Assembly: GCF_000295955.2 (NCBI RefSeq)
Contig: NZ_ALXE01000020.1
Location: 98,891 to 162,890 of the forward strand
Reading direction: 5' to 3'
Origin: Pantoea sp. A4
Lineage (GTDB): Bacteria > Pseudomonadota > Gammaproteobacteria > Enterobacterales > Enterobacteriaceae
Length of the DNA: 64,000 nucleotides
Shown here: one piece after another, positions 16,155 through 24,895 of the stretch
Numbering within the stretch: the first letter of the stretch is position 1
How the letters are laid out: every line of letters starts with the position of its first letter
The notes under the pieces: generated by a model
What the model saw: the letters and a program-made list of their open reading frames with translations, nothing else
Databases searched by the model: none
Told to the model about the DNA's origin: nothing
Made by a program: the position numbers and the translations under genes

Positions 16155-18158
16155 ATGTTGAGAAAATCTGCACAGGGATCCCCGCGTCTTTCACCTCTGT
16201 CCTTCGCTATTATCATGGGATTAACCGCGCTTCCCGCCCACGCCGATGACCAGCTGACAGACCTTAGCAACGATAAAGATCAGGATACCATGACGGTGAC
16301 GGCGTCAGGTTTCCATGAGGATGTCACCAAAGCGGCGGCTTCGGTCACGGTGATCAGCAATAAAACCCTGCATTCACGCGCTTACTACACGGTGCTGGAT
16401 GTATTACGCGATGTGCCTGGCGTCTATGTGACAGGCGGCGTGGGGTCGGAAGAGATCACCATGCGCGGCATGGCAAGTGACTACACGCTCCTGTTAGTCG
16501 ATGGAAAGAAGGTGGATATGCGTGAGAGTGAATCTGAAACCACCACCACGGGATATCAGTTTTTGCCAGGTATTGAGGCCATTGATCATATTGAAGTGAT
16601 TCGCGGCCCCGCGTCATCGCTGTATGGTTCTGATGCGATTGGCGGGGTGATCAATATCATCACTAAAAAATCGAATCGCCAAACGTGGCATGGATCGGTG
16701 ACTGCGGGCTCAATGATCCAGGAGCACAGTCGTTCTGGCGATGTTAATCAAACCAGTATGCATCTTGATGGCCCCTTAATTAAAGATCAGCTCAGTATGA
16801 AACTGGATGGGACTTTCCAGCAGAGAAATGAAGATAACTATGACGGTGGAGCAGCAAAGCGAAAATTACTCAACGGTGGGGTCGGTTTTACCTGGACACC
16901 GGACGTCGATAATATCATCGACTTTGATGTGACCCGCGCGTTGCAGGAGCAGCTCGCAACCACTAAAACGTCGGGTGGTATTACGAATCATACCTATACG
17001 CGTACCAACTACACGCTGAGCCATAAAGGTTATTACGGCATTCTGGAAACCAGCTCTTACGCACAGATCGAAGATTCAACTAATTCCAGCAGCAACATTA
17101 CCGGGCGCAATACCACGCTTAATACCATTGATAAACTCTACCTCGGTGACAGCCACACCCTCTCTGTGGGGGCCATGTTCCTGAATGAGACCATAAAAGA
17201 CGCCAACAATGTGATTAAGGTGGACAGTGGCGATCCGGCGTCAAAGCTGGATCGTAATAGCTGGGCGTTAACGGCTGAGGACCGCTGGAACATTATTGAT
17301 CCGTTTGATTTAGTGCCAGCGATTCGCCTGGATGAAAATGAAAAGTTTGGCTCGCACGTCACGCCGAAACTTTATGGCGTCTGGAGCATTAATCCGCAAT
17401 GGACAGCCAAAGGAGGGATTTCGGGTGGCTATAAAAACCCAACGCTCCGCCAGTCGGCCTCCAACTGGGCTGACTCGGCCGGGTCCGGTCATCGTGATGG
17501 TGTGAGTATTGGTAATCCCGATCTTAAACCGGAAACCAGCACCAACTATGAGCTGTCACTTAACTGGGATGCCGGTGATATCAAAGCGGGTGTGACCGGG
17601 TTTTACAGCAAATTCAGGAATAAAATTGAGTTAGAGACGTTGTGTACCGGCGATGCCGGATCTTATGCCTGCGACTATAATGGCGAAAAATATGATTTTG
17701 TCTCCTCGTACTACAACGTCAGCAAGGCGATGATGCGTGGTATTGAAAGCACCTTTGCATGGGACATTCTCAGTAACCTGCACTTGAATACGTCTTACAC
17801 CTATACCGAAACCAAACAGCAGTCAGGCGAATATGCTGGCCAGCCTCTGAACCAGCAACCGAAGCATTTGATCAGCGCGCGACTGGATTATGATTTCTCG
17901 CAGGATATTAGCCCGTGGATGCGCGTTTACTATCGTGGCAAAACGTCTGAGCACTATGCCGGTAACTCGCGTTCAATGATGACCGAAGGATATCCAGCTT
18001 ACACGCTGGTGGATTTAGGGGTAAACGTTAAGCTGACGCCAAAAGTAAACCTCAATACCAGCGTCTCCAACCTGTTTGACAAGTATATTGACAGTGACAC
18101 CTATGGCGGTAACGTCGATGGCCGTCGCTACAATGTCAGCCTGACTTATAATTTCTGA
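16155..18158 (+). CDS. TonB-dependent outer-membrane receptor, Cir-like
   Basis: 667 residues. The signal peptide ends AHA-DD near residue 31, and a TonB box follows (DTMTVTAS). The plug domain has DVLRDVPGVYVTGG, EEITMRGMASDYTLLLVDGK and IEVIRGPASSLYGSDAIGGVINIITKK. The barrel ends with a terminal aromatic strand (VSLTYNF). This is the catecholate/Cir-type receptor pattern. The gene follows the Fur-boxed esterase and is convergent with a two-component system whose kinase gene overlaps its 3' end by 13 bases. The ligand is probably a catecholate siderophore or its breakdown product (inference). Confidence 0.92.
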   Translation: MLRKSAQGSPRLSPLSFAIIMGLTALPAHADDQLTDLSNDKDQDTMTVTASGFHEDVTKAAASVTVISNKTLHSRAYYTVLDVLRDVPGVYVTGGVGSEEITMRGMASDYTLLLVDGKKVDMRESESETTTTGYQFLPGIEAIDHIEVIRGPASSLYGSDAIGGVINIITKKSNRQTWHGSVTAGSMIQEHSRSGDVNQTSMHLDGPLIKDQLSMKLDGTFQQRNEDNYDGGAAKRKLLNGGVGFTWTPDVDNIIDFDVTRALQEQLATTKTSGGITNHTYTRTNYTLSHKGYYGILETSSYAQIEDSTNSSSNITGRNTTLNTIDKLYLGDSHTLSVGAMFLNETIKDANNVIKVDSGDPASKLDRNSWALTAEDRWNIIDPFDLVPAIRLDENEKFGSHVTPKLYGVWSINPQWTAKGGISGGYKNPTLRQSASNWADSAGSGHRDGVSIGNPDLKPETSTNYELSLNWDAGDIKAGVTGFYSKFRNKIELETLCTGDAGSYACDYNGEKYDFVSSYYNVSKAMMRGIESTFAWDILSNLHLNTSYTYTETKQQSGEYAGQPLNQQPKHLISARLDYDFSQDISPWMRVYYRGKTSEHYAGNSRSMMTEGYPAYTLVDLGVNVKLTPKVNLNTSVSNLFDKYIDSDTYGGNVDGRRYNVSLTYNF

Positions 18159-19477
18159 GGACTTGTTTCGCCCTGGCGTGCCAGGGTGATTCGTGCAGTC
18201 AACCCCTGCGGAAAGCGATTGAACAGCTCAAGCTTCCCACCGTGCAAACGGGCGATATCACTGACAATCGCTAATCCCAAACCTGCGCCGCCCCGGTTTT
18301 GTTGCCGGGCGGCATCGATGCGATAAAACGGTTCTGTCACTTTTTGCAGCAAGCCTGCAGGAATGCCTGGACCATTATCGCTAACCTCAATCAACGTCAG
18401 TTGTTCGGTTTGCCAACTCTCTACCGTTATTCTTGTGGCGACTACGGCGGCGTTATCGATCAAATTGGTCAATGCACGCTGTACGGCATCGGGTTTACAC
18501 CACAGAGTAAGGGGGTCCGCAGATTGATAACTCACCTGAATACCTGCATCTTCATAATCATCGCAGAGGGTGGTAATCATTGAATCCAGATCGCACCATT
18601 CGGCCGATTCGCCATCGGAGCCGGTTTTAATAAACGACAGCGCACTGCCAATCAGCTTATTCATCAGGTCGATATCGCGGACTAATTTCTCTCGTACGCG
18701 AGTGGGCTCCGTATCCTCAAGACATAAGCGCATCCGAGTGAGCGGGGTACGCAAGTCGTGGCTGATCGCGGCCAACATACGGCTTCGGCTGTGCATCTGT
18801 TCGGCGATGCGTTCCTGCATCAGATTCAGCGTATGGGCAACTTTACGGATCTCTGTCGGGCCTTCTTCTTTCACTGGCATCAACGTCAGTTCACGTCCAA
18901 AGGCATCAGCATGGCGTGAGATTTCTCGTAGCGGGCTGATGACGCGGGCAATCGCCCAGACTGACATCACCACAATCCCGGTGAACAGGAACACCATTGC
19001 GCATAGTGTAGGAAAAGTTAAGCGCGTCGGTTCCCGGCCCATGTTGTCTATCATCGCGATCAATTGGCGATCACCAAGAGAAACCCGTACCTGGATGTCC
19101 TTACGCGGATTCTGCGCATTACAGGACGCTACGCTGACCTGCTGCTGGCCGCCCAATTCCCAGCGCAGCGTTTTGGCTAAATCCCAGGTATTAAATGTTT
19201 CGCTGGTGCAGATGGGTGGCTGGGTTGCCAGCGCATAATGCAACCCGGCATCACTCTGTGACGCAGCCAGAATGGCTGGACGATAGGCTTCAGGGGTGTG
19301 ATTGAGGATTTTTACCAGGCTGGCAATGCGATAGGTGGGCTGCCAGGGCCACGGCGGGCCTGGTGGGCCTTTCGGAATAAACAACAGCGTGCTTAATGCG
19401 GTGAAAGTGATGAGGGTGGAACAGCCAATAATGAGCAGAATCTGACCGAGCATGGTAGAGAAAAAGCGGCGCATCAT
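18146..19477 (-). CDS. Membrane sensor histidine kinase
   Basis: 443 residues. An N-terminal membrane span is followed by a periplasmic loop of about 150 residues with cysteines at PPICTSE and VASCNAQ. A second span, a HAMP linker, the HisKA box AISHDLRTPLTRMR (phosphoacceptor His near residue 238) and an HATPase domain with NLIDNAA, DNGPGIP and GGAGLGLAI come next. The start overlaps the stop of the response regulator gene by four bases. The kinase gene runs convergently into the TonB receptor gene. Sensing an envelope or siderophore-related signal is possible; the ligand is unknown. Confidence 0.92.
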   Translation of the reverse strand: MMRRFFSTMLGQILLIIGCSTLITFTALSTLLFIPKGPPGPPWPWQPTYRIASLVKILNHTPEAYRPAILAASQSDAGLHYALATQPPICTSETFNTWDLAKTLRWELGGQQQVSVASCNAQNPRKDIQVRVSLGDRQLIAMIDNMGREPTRLTFPTLCAMVFLFTGIVVMSVWAIARVISPLREISRHADAFGRELTLMPVKEEGPTEIRKVAHTLNLMQERIAEQMHSRSRMLAAISHDLRTPLTRMRLCLEDTEPTRVREKLVRDIDLMNKLIGSALSFIKTGSDGESAEWCDLDSMITTLCDDYEDAGIQVSYQSADPLTLWCKPDAVQRALTNLIDNAAVVATRITVESWQTEQLTLIEVSDNGPGIPAGLLQKVTEPFYRIDAARQQNRGGAGLGLAIVSDIARLHGGKLELFNRFPQGLTARITLARQGETSPQKL

Positions 19478-20196
19478 AGCCCTCTGACTTCCGGCCTGAA
19501 AAGATAACCGTTGTTGCGGAAAGTCTGGATCAACTCTTCTTTCATATCGTCAAACACCAGCTTACGCCGCAATCGACTAATTAACAGGTCAACCGAACGC
19601 ATAGAAGCGGCGCTGCCATTCTCACCTCGCATCAAATCGATAAGATCTTCACGCGACAGCACTTTTTTCCCGTTTTGACACAGCACCAGCAGCAGATCCG
19701 TTTCACCTGCGGTTAATGATTTACGTATGCCCGTTGGGCCGTGTAGATAACGGCGCAGCGGATAAAACGTGCAGTTAGCAAAATGGATAACGTGCTCGCC
19801 GCCTGTTTTCACTGCTGCTTGCTCTGCTCCGTTCACACGACGTAATACGGCCCGAATACGTGCCAGCAACACGCTGAGATCAAAAGGCTTAGCAACATAG
19901 TCATCAGCACCCAACTCCAGCCCGACAACGTTATCAATCGGATCGTCAAGCGCGGTCACCATAATAATTGGCGGGCAGTAACCTCCACGCAGACGACGGC
20001 ATAAATCCAGGCCACTCTCTCCCGGTAGCATGATATCCAGCAGAATCAGGTCAGCTTTATGACTTTTCAGCCACTGTTGTGCGGATTCAGCAGATTCGCA
20101 GGCAACGACATGATAGCCATTGTTCATCAAGTAGTTTGCCATTGGGGTGCTGATATCAGGATCGTCTTCCACCAGCAGTAGCGTTGCGTCATTCAT
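19474..20196 (-). CDS. OmpR-family response regulator
   Basis: 240 residues from the ATG at 20196; a frame open to 20268 would add 24 residues that do not fit the family. The receiver has the acidic pair EDD at 10-12, phosphoacceptor Asp 54 in LILLDIMLPGESG, then VTALDD and AKPFDLSVLLARI. The C-terminal winged helix has LTAGETDLLLVL and SVDLLISRLRRKL. It is the first gene of the regulator-kinase operon. It may control the neighbouring receptor and esterase genes, as in PfeRS-type systems; this is inferred from position. Confidence 0.92.
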   Translation of the reverse strand: MNDATLLLVEDDPDISTPMANYLMNNGYHVVACESAESAQQWLKSHKADLILLDIMLPGESGLDLCRRLRGGYCPPIIMVTALDDPIDNVVGLELGADDYVAKPFDLSVLLARIRAVLRRVNGAEQAAVKTGGEHVIHFANCTFYPLRRYLHGPTGIRKSLTAGETDLLLVLCQNGKKVLSREDLIDLMRGENGSAASMRSVDLLISRLRRKLVFDDMKEELIQTFRNNGYLFRPEVRGL

Positions 20197-20346
20197 GGAT
20201 AAGCCAGGTAAATCAAGAGGTAAGCTTTGACGATTGTACCAGTTATTGATAATGAGAGGCGTTTGCAAAAAAGGATTTTCCGATCGGATTCTGTAAAAAA
20301 TCCGTATTGATCAACGATGAATCATTCGCGGGATTGAATCTGATAA

Positions 20347-20700
20347 TGGAAAAAACGGCCATTCCGCGCGTGCTGACGCTGATACCTTCAGGTCATTTCA
20401 TGCAGCAATTTCCTGCTGTGCAGGTCGTTTATTGCAGCGGATTTAACCAGCGATGCGCAGCGGCAACGCATCGTGGCGGAACTGCTTGAGCGGATGGGGG
20501 GCTTTGTCGCGATTACCCCACCGACACCGCAGATCCATCTCAGCGGTGATATCGCGCTTCTCACCGGCGAAACCTGCAATGTCGTTCGACTGCTGAAAAG
20601 TGGAGAAAAGGCGCAACGGGTCGGTTTCTCCACGTTGGTCTGGCGATGCACTGCCAACGGCTGGTACCGACTGTTATCCCAACTCACCAGAGTTTTTCGC
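20347..20700 (+). pseudogene. Frameshifted gene remnant, possibly NTF2-like fold
   Basis: No single frame is open, but consecutive pieces in different frames look like protein: MEKTAIPRVLT, then DTFRSFHAAIS, then AADLTSDAQRQRIVAELLER followed by IHLSGDIALLTGETCNVV and ending near LLSQLTRVF. The last part has the GDIALLTGE...GFSTLVWR..GWYRLLSQL pattern of DUF4440/SnoaL-type proteins. The coding look ends close to the left end of the IS element, so insertion or later decay probably ruined it. Confidence 0.5.
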
Positions 20701-20737
20701 GGGAATCCCTTTCCTTTTAGATGGGGTGGAAGAGCGA

Positions 20738-20755
20738 AGCCCGCGCAAGCGGGCT
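20738..20755. repeat. Left-end subterminal hairpin of the IS element
   Basis: AGCCCGC-GCAA-GCGGGCT, seven perfect pairs with a GNRA-type loop, overlapping the stop of the decayed tnpA. Such imperfectly terminal hairpins are the substrates of Y1 transposases. Confidence 0.7.
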
Positions 20756-21107
20756 AATGAGAGCGGCTCTGTTGATCATTGTATTTCTTAATGACTTCAA
20801 GTGGCGCACCGCCCACGCTATCTGCGAAATAGGACGGCGACCAAAGCGCGTCTGACTTCCAGGCGGGCTTATGCAAACCGGGATTATGCCATTTCATCTT
20901 GCGACTGCTAACCCCTTATAGGCTGTTAGCCCGCGTGCTGAACGTCACCTTCGGCGGGAAGTTAAACAGCATATGAACTTGATCCGCCCCCCCCGTTAAA
21001 CGCCACTAACTCGCACTTAAATGGCGCTTATGCATTACTATAAATTCTATCAATAGTTTCCAGATGTGCGGCGTTGAATACCGTCCCGCCCGATAAGTAA
21101 ACTTCAT
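20754..21107 (-). pseudogene. Decayed Y1 transposase TnpA
   Basis: Read on the minus strand, the C-terminus is clear: ALWSPSYFADSVGGAPLEVI then KKYNDQQ, and before it ADQVHMLFNFPPKVTF. The frame is broken by a TAA after RANSL, by a run of eight G where seven are needed (20977-20984), and by a TAA in the N-terminal half. The N-terminal part is also shorter than in intact family members. It cannot make active transposase. Confidence 0.8.
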
Positions 21108-21153
21108 AAACTCACCTTGAATGATTCAATTTTGACCTGTAATTTAGCGCCCT

Positions 21154-22245
21154 ATGAGCATCCAGACCAAAACATTGTCAGTCAGGGTTAAAGACAAGCA
21201 CGCCGCCGTATTGCGGCAGATGGCCTTTGAGGTTAATCAGGTCTTTAATCTGGCAAATGAGTTAACCAGCGCGGCTTACAGCAACGCTGGCGCTTTTGGT
21301 GCGCAGGTTCCCAGATGGCTATCGGCGTTTGATGTTCAAAAACTGACGGCGGGGATTCAGAAAGCACGCGGCTATACCATTGGCAGCGCGACCGTACAGG
21401 AAGTGATCGCCGACCATGGCAAGGCACGGAAGCAGTGTAAACGTTCCCGGCTGAGCTGGCGTGTCACTGGTGGCGCTCGCCGTTCCCTGGGCTGGATCCC
21501 GTTTAAATCGCGGGCGGCGCAGTGGCAGAACGGCTGCGTGAAGTTCGCGGGCCACTATTTTAAGGTCTGGGACAGCTACGGTCTGGCAGGTTACACCTTC
21601 CGCGCGGGGAGCTTTTCAGAAGACAGCCGGGGGCGCTGGTATTTCAATATCTGCGTGCAGGTCGATACCGCGTCGACCACCGGCACAACTGCTGTTGGTA
21701 TAGACCTGGGATTAAAAGACTACGCCACCCCGTCAGAGGGTGAAGCGCTGGTTGCAGGGCGTTTCTATCGCGACCTGGAGCCCGCGTTAGGCAAGGCGCA
21801 GCGGGCAGGCAAGAAAGCCCGTGTCCGCGCCATTCATGCAAAAATCAAGAACCGCCGCAAAGATGCCCTGCACAAGTACAGCACGGCGCTGGTAAACCGC
21901 CATGCGGCAATCTTCGTGGGCGACGTGAGCAGCAGCCAGTTAGCCAAAACCAGAATGGCGAAGAGCGTTCTGGACGCTGGCTGGGCGATGCTCAAAACAC
22001 AACTGGAATACAAAGCGATTGCGCGGTCAGTGGTGTTTGAAGTGGTCAACGAAAAGTATTCCACCCAGGCGTGTTCGTGTTGCGGGGCTATCTCCGCTAA
22101 CAGTCCGAAAGGTAGAGCAGGCCTGCGAATAAGAGAATGGACTTGTTGTGAGTGCGGAACCACTCATGACCGCGACGTAAACGCCGCAAAGAACATACTC
22201 GCGGCAGGACATTGCCGTCTGGAAGCAGGAATCCTTGCCCTTTAG
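21154..22245 (+). CDS. tnpB: TnpB (IS605 OrfB), RNA-guided nuclease family
   Basis: 363 residues, full length. RuvC-I is GIDLG with Asp 184; the zinc ribbon is CSCCG...CCECG; the last catalytic Asp is 341 in THDRDVNAAKNI. RuvC-II, normally (V/I)E(D/N)L, reads VGDVSSSQL here, so the usual Glu is Gly 256 with Asp 257 next to it; this variant may use an alternative acidic residue. The helical region KTRMAKSVLDAGWAMLKTQL is typical. TnpB uses an omega RNA from its 3' end to cut DNA and helps the element persist. Here it outlives a dead tnpA. Confidence 0.9.
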   Translation: MSIQTKTLSVRVKDKHAAVLRQMAFEVNQVFNLANELTSAAYSNAGAFGAQVPRWLSAFDVQKLTAGIQKARGYTIGSATVQEVIADHGKARKQCKRSRLSWRVTGGARRSLGWIPFKSRAAQWQNGCVKFAGHYFKVWDSYGLAGYTFRAGSFSEDSRGRWYFNICVQVDTASTTGTTAVGIDLGLKDYATPSEGEALVAGRFYRDLEPALGKAQRAGKKARVRAIHAKIKNRRKDALHKYSTALVNRHAAIFVGDVSSSQLAKTRMAKSVLDAGWAMLKTQLEYKAIARSVVFEVVNEKYSTQACSCCGAISANSPKGRAGLRIREWTCCECGTTHDRDVNAAKNILAAGHCRLEAGILAL

Positions 22246-22262
22246 GGCGGGGAGGATGTCAA
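22228..22262 (+). other. IS right end, expected scaffold end of an omega RNA
   Basis: The sequence begins GGAATCC and ends GGGCGGGGAGGATGTCAA, with a small CCCTTTAGGG hairpin. In this family the omega RNA scaffold ends at the right end and the guide is the flanking DNA, here starting near 22263 (ACTGACTTCGGTAACC). The exact border is uncertain by a base or two. Confidence 0.55.
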
Positions 22263-22402
22263 AACTGACTTCGGTAACCGGGGATGTGTGAATTTAGATA
22301 TATCGTGTTAATAGATATATCTCATTGAGTGTCTGCAATTGGAGATCGGGCGCACAATTTATGATCAAAGCCGTAAATTGCTGTGGGGAAGGCGGCAGAA
22401 AA

Positions 22403-22425
22403 AAACCGCCCAGCAGGGGCGGTTT
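22403..22425 (-). terminator. Terminator of the FepA-family receptor gene
   Basis: On the minus strand the arms AAACCGCC and GGCGGTTT form a GC-rich hairpin running into seven T, 16 bases after the stop codon. It is a classical intrinsic terminator. Confidence 0.88.
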
Positions 22426-22440
22426 ATCATAGGTTATTGA

Positions 22441-24711
22441 TTAGAAAGAGGTAGTGATGCCAACGTAGTAATAACGGCCCGGTTCGTTGAAGGTATAAGC
22501 ACCTTCGTTGGAACGATAGATCTGTTTGTCAAACAGGTTACCAATCCCGGCGTTGAAGCGAACGTTGTGGTTCAGATCATATTTGAGGTTCCAGCCGAAA
22601 ATAGAGTAGGCCGGCAACTCCGTATCGGTGGTGCTGTCCCGGCGGTGCTCTGCGTGGGTACGCGGATGAATTCGACCGTACATAGTCCAGGAAATGTTGG
22701 TTGAGAGATTATCAGTAACATTCCAGTCCAGCATGTGGTTCAACGTATATTTCGGTACTAGCGAGAGTGGATTGCCGGTCGATTTTTGCTTCGAGGTAAA
22801 CATATAGGTCGCGTTTGTACGCCACGTCAGTTTATCCGCTACCAGAGGTAAGGTCAGGTTCCCCTCCAGGCCTTGAGTGACAGCTTTACCGCCATTCTCC
22901 CAGCGATAAACGTCATACCATTCTGAGTAGTAGGTACTGTTGACGTAGACTGACTGCACCGTATCGGTACCGGAAACGATTTTGTTCTGATAGTCGTTAC
23001 GGAAATAGGTCAGACCGGCGGCAAAGCCACTGTCATTCCACTGAATGCCGATATCTTTATTAACGCTGACTTCAGGATGCAGATTGCCATTACCCATTAA
23101 ATAACAGCCGCTGGTGCTATTAATTGCACAGCCGTTGCCGCTGCTGGCTAACAGATAGCCTTCACTCGATTGATACAGGTTAGGGGCTTTAAAGACGCGC
23201 GCAATACCGGCTTTCAGGCTGAAGTGGTCGCCTAAATCCTGCGAAAGGTTGAGGCTGGGGCTCCAGTTGTTGCCAAATTTATCGCTGTAGTCGAAGCGAA
23301 TACCTGGAATCAGCGTGGTGCCTGGTAGCACATCAATGGTGTCTTCCAGGTAGATAGCGCTAAGCTGCTGGCTATTTTTGCTGCTGCGCAGGGCCGAGTT
23401 TCCTGAGACACCCCCGACAGTGGTGACATCAACGTTGGTGGAGGTCGCTGCGGGATCATTTAATGCTTCACGATCCCACTCGAAGCCAGCCGTAAGGGTA
23501 TTGTCTACCCACAGAGTGAACGGAACTGTAAATTCCTGGCTGGCACGCCAGGTTTTGTAGTTACTGTCGCTGAACTGGGTATTGGTGATGGTGCCATCAA
23601 TACCGCCGGTCAGCCCTTCGTTCATGCGTGAGTTTTTCGTGCGCTCGTAGCTCAGAATGGTTTTTGACTGCCCCCAGTCCCAAATACCGTTGTGCGTCAG
23701 GCTGTAGTTCTGACGATACATCCGGTTGGTCTCCTGGCCCACCAGCGACTGGGGCAACGTAGTGCGCCCGTTGCTGTATTGCGTGTCACCGGCATAAATA
23801 TTGCCCTGGCGGCTAAAGCCGTAATCAAAATCAACGTACTGGCGGGGATCTATTTTCCAGGTCAGCCCGGTATTAATATCGCGGTTACGTACGCCTTCAC
23901 GGCCAGCGGCGCTGGTTCCGTTCTGCGCTTTGTTGATGTCATAGGCATCGCCATCGGTTTTGTTGATGTTGCCGTACATACGCATCGTTAATACATCTTT
24001 GACCAGCGGACCGCTTAAGCTAAAGGTCGAGCGCTTAGTCGCACCTTCTTTGTCATCCTCGGGCTGGCTGGTAAACAGTGACAGTGAGCCATGCCAGTCA
24101 TTGGTTGGGCGCTTGGTGACGATGTTGATCACGCCGCCCATCGCGCCTGAGCCGTAATGCGCCGCCGAAGGGCCACGCAGAATGTCGATATGATCCACCA
24201 TCTCCGGGGGTACCCAGTTGGTATCACCACGGGAATCACGCTCACCGGTCCAGGCATAGCGAACTGACGCACGAGACGTGACCGGTACGCCATCAATCAG
24301 AATCAGGGTATTTTCCGGTCCCATGCCGCGAATATCGATCTGCCGATCGTTGCCGCGAGCACCGGTCCCGCCGTTACCGGTGTAGTTAATGCCGGGCATC
24401 TTGCGGATGATTTCTGACAGATCATTCACCGGAGGCTGTTTTTCAATATCCTGCTGGGTAATTAGCGACGCGCCCGCTTGCTGCTTGAGGGCTTCTTCAG
24501 GCTTTGCGGTAACCAGCAGCGTCCCTGCATCCTCTTCGATAAGCGCTTTATTATTGTCTTTCCTGGTGCTGGTCGTGGTTTTTGCTGGCGCAGAATCCAC
24601 CAGACTCAGCGTTTCGGCGGCAGGGGTGCCAAAAGATGATCCATACAAAACAACGCCAACCGCGACGGCCAGACTGGTTTTTACCGGCCTGGGGGTGAAG
24701 CAAACACGCAT
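22441..24711 (-). CDS. FepA/PfeA-family ferric catecholate siderophore receptor
   Basis: 756 residues. A signal peptide is followed by a TonB box (GTLLVTAK). The plug has the catecholate-receptor signatures DLSEIIRKMPGINYTGN, RGNDRQIDIRGMGPENTLIL and RGDTNWVPPEMVDHIDILRG. A loop with two cysteines (GCAINSTSGC) occurs where FepA-like proteins have one, and the barrel ends YYYVGITTSF. Compared with the second FepA at 50798 it is more divergent, nearer the PfeA/PirA type. A Fur box lies 34 bases upstream, and an AraC-type regulator is divergent. Ferric enterobactin-like ligands are likely. Confidence 0.92.
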   Translation of the reverse strand: MRVCFTPRPVKTSLAVAVGVVLYGSSFGTPAAETLSLVDSAPAKTTTSTRKDNNKALIEEDAGTLLVTAKPEEALKQQAGASLITQQDIEKQPPVNDLSEIIRKMPGINYTGNGGTGARGNDRQIDIRGMGPENTLILIDGVPVTSRASVRYAWTGERDSRGDTNWVPPEMVDHIDILRGPSAAHYGSGAMGGVINIVTKRPTNDWHGSLSLFTSQPEDDKEGATKRSTFSLSGPLVKDVLTMRMYGNINKTDGDAYDINKAQNGTSAAGREGVRNRDINTGLTWKIDPRQYVDFDYGFSRQGNIYAGDTQYSNGRTTLPQSLVGQETNRMYRQNYSLTHNGIWDWGQSKTILSYERTKNSRMNEGLTGGIDGTITNTQFSDSNYKTWRASQEFTVPFTLWVDNTLTAGFEWDREALNDPAATSTNVDVTTVGGVSGNSALRSSKNSQQLSAIYLEDTIDVLPGTTLIPGIRFDYSDKFGNNWSPSLNLSQDLGDHFSLKAGIARVFKAPNLYQSSEGYLLASSGNGCAINSTSGCYLMGNGNLHPEVSVNKDIGIQWNDSGFAAGLTYFRNDYQNKIVSGTDTVQSVYVNSTYYSEWYDVYRWENGGKAVTQGLEGNLTLPLVADKLTWRTNATYMFTSKQKSTGNPLSLVPKYTLNHMLDWNVTDNLSTNISWTMYGRIHPRTHAEHRRDSTTDTELPAYSIFGWNLKYDLNHNVRFNAGIGNLFDKQIYRSNEGAYTFNEPGRYYYVGITTSF

Positions 24712-24744
24712 GAGGTATCCTTGAGTAAACGCTTTACAAGCAAA

Positions 24745-24759
24745 TGAGAATCATTATTA
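24745..24759. promoter_or_regulatory. Fur box between the receptor and AraC genes
   Basis: TGAGAATCATTATTA matches the 7-1-7 Fur consensus at 12 of 14 positions. It lies 34 bases upstream of the receptor start and 137 bases upstream of the divergent regulator. Confidence 0.75.
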
Positions 24760-24895
24760 TCGCTATGCGCAGGGCTCTAAAGATTAGACTTTTGTGCAGT
24801 CGTCAGTTGCCGCCAATTTGGCTAGGCTATTTAGCAGTCAATATTAAAAATAAAAATCATCATCAGAATGAATTGATGCCGTCTGGGGAAGGGAA

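Larger units (their letters stand above)
20702..22262. mobile_element. IS200/IS605-type element with dead tnpA and intact tnpB
   Basis: Divergent tnpA (minus) and tnpB (plus) as in IS605. The left side carries a perfect hairpin with a GCAA loop at 20738-20755; the right side ends in GGGCGGGGAGGATGTCAA after tnpB, typical of this group. There are no terminal inverted repeats, as expected. The outer borders are estimated to within some 20 bases. Confidence 0.75.

Noticed and set aside
18570..19238. 222-codon open frame on the plus strand
   Set aside because: Antisense shadow of the histidine kinase gene; composition is Arg/Ser-rich as expected for a shadow frame.
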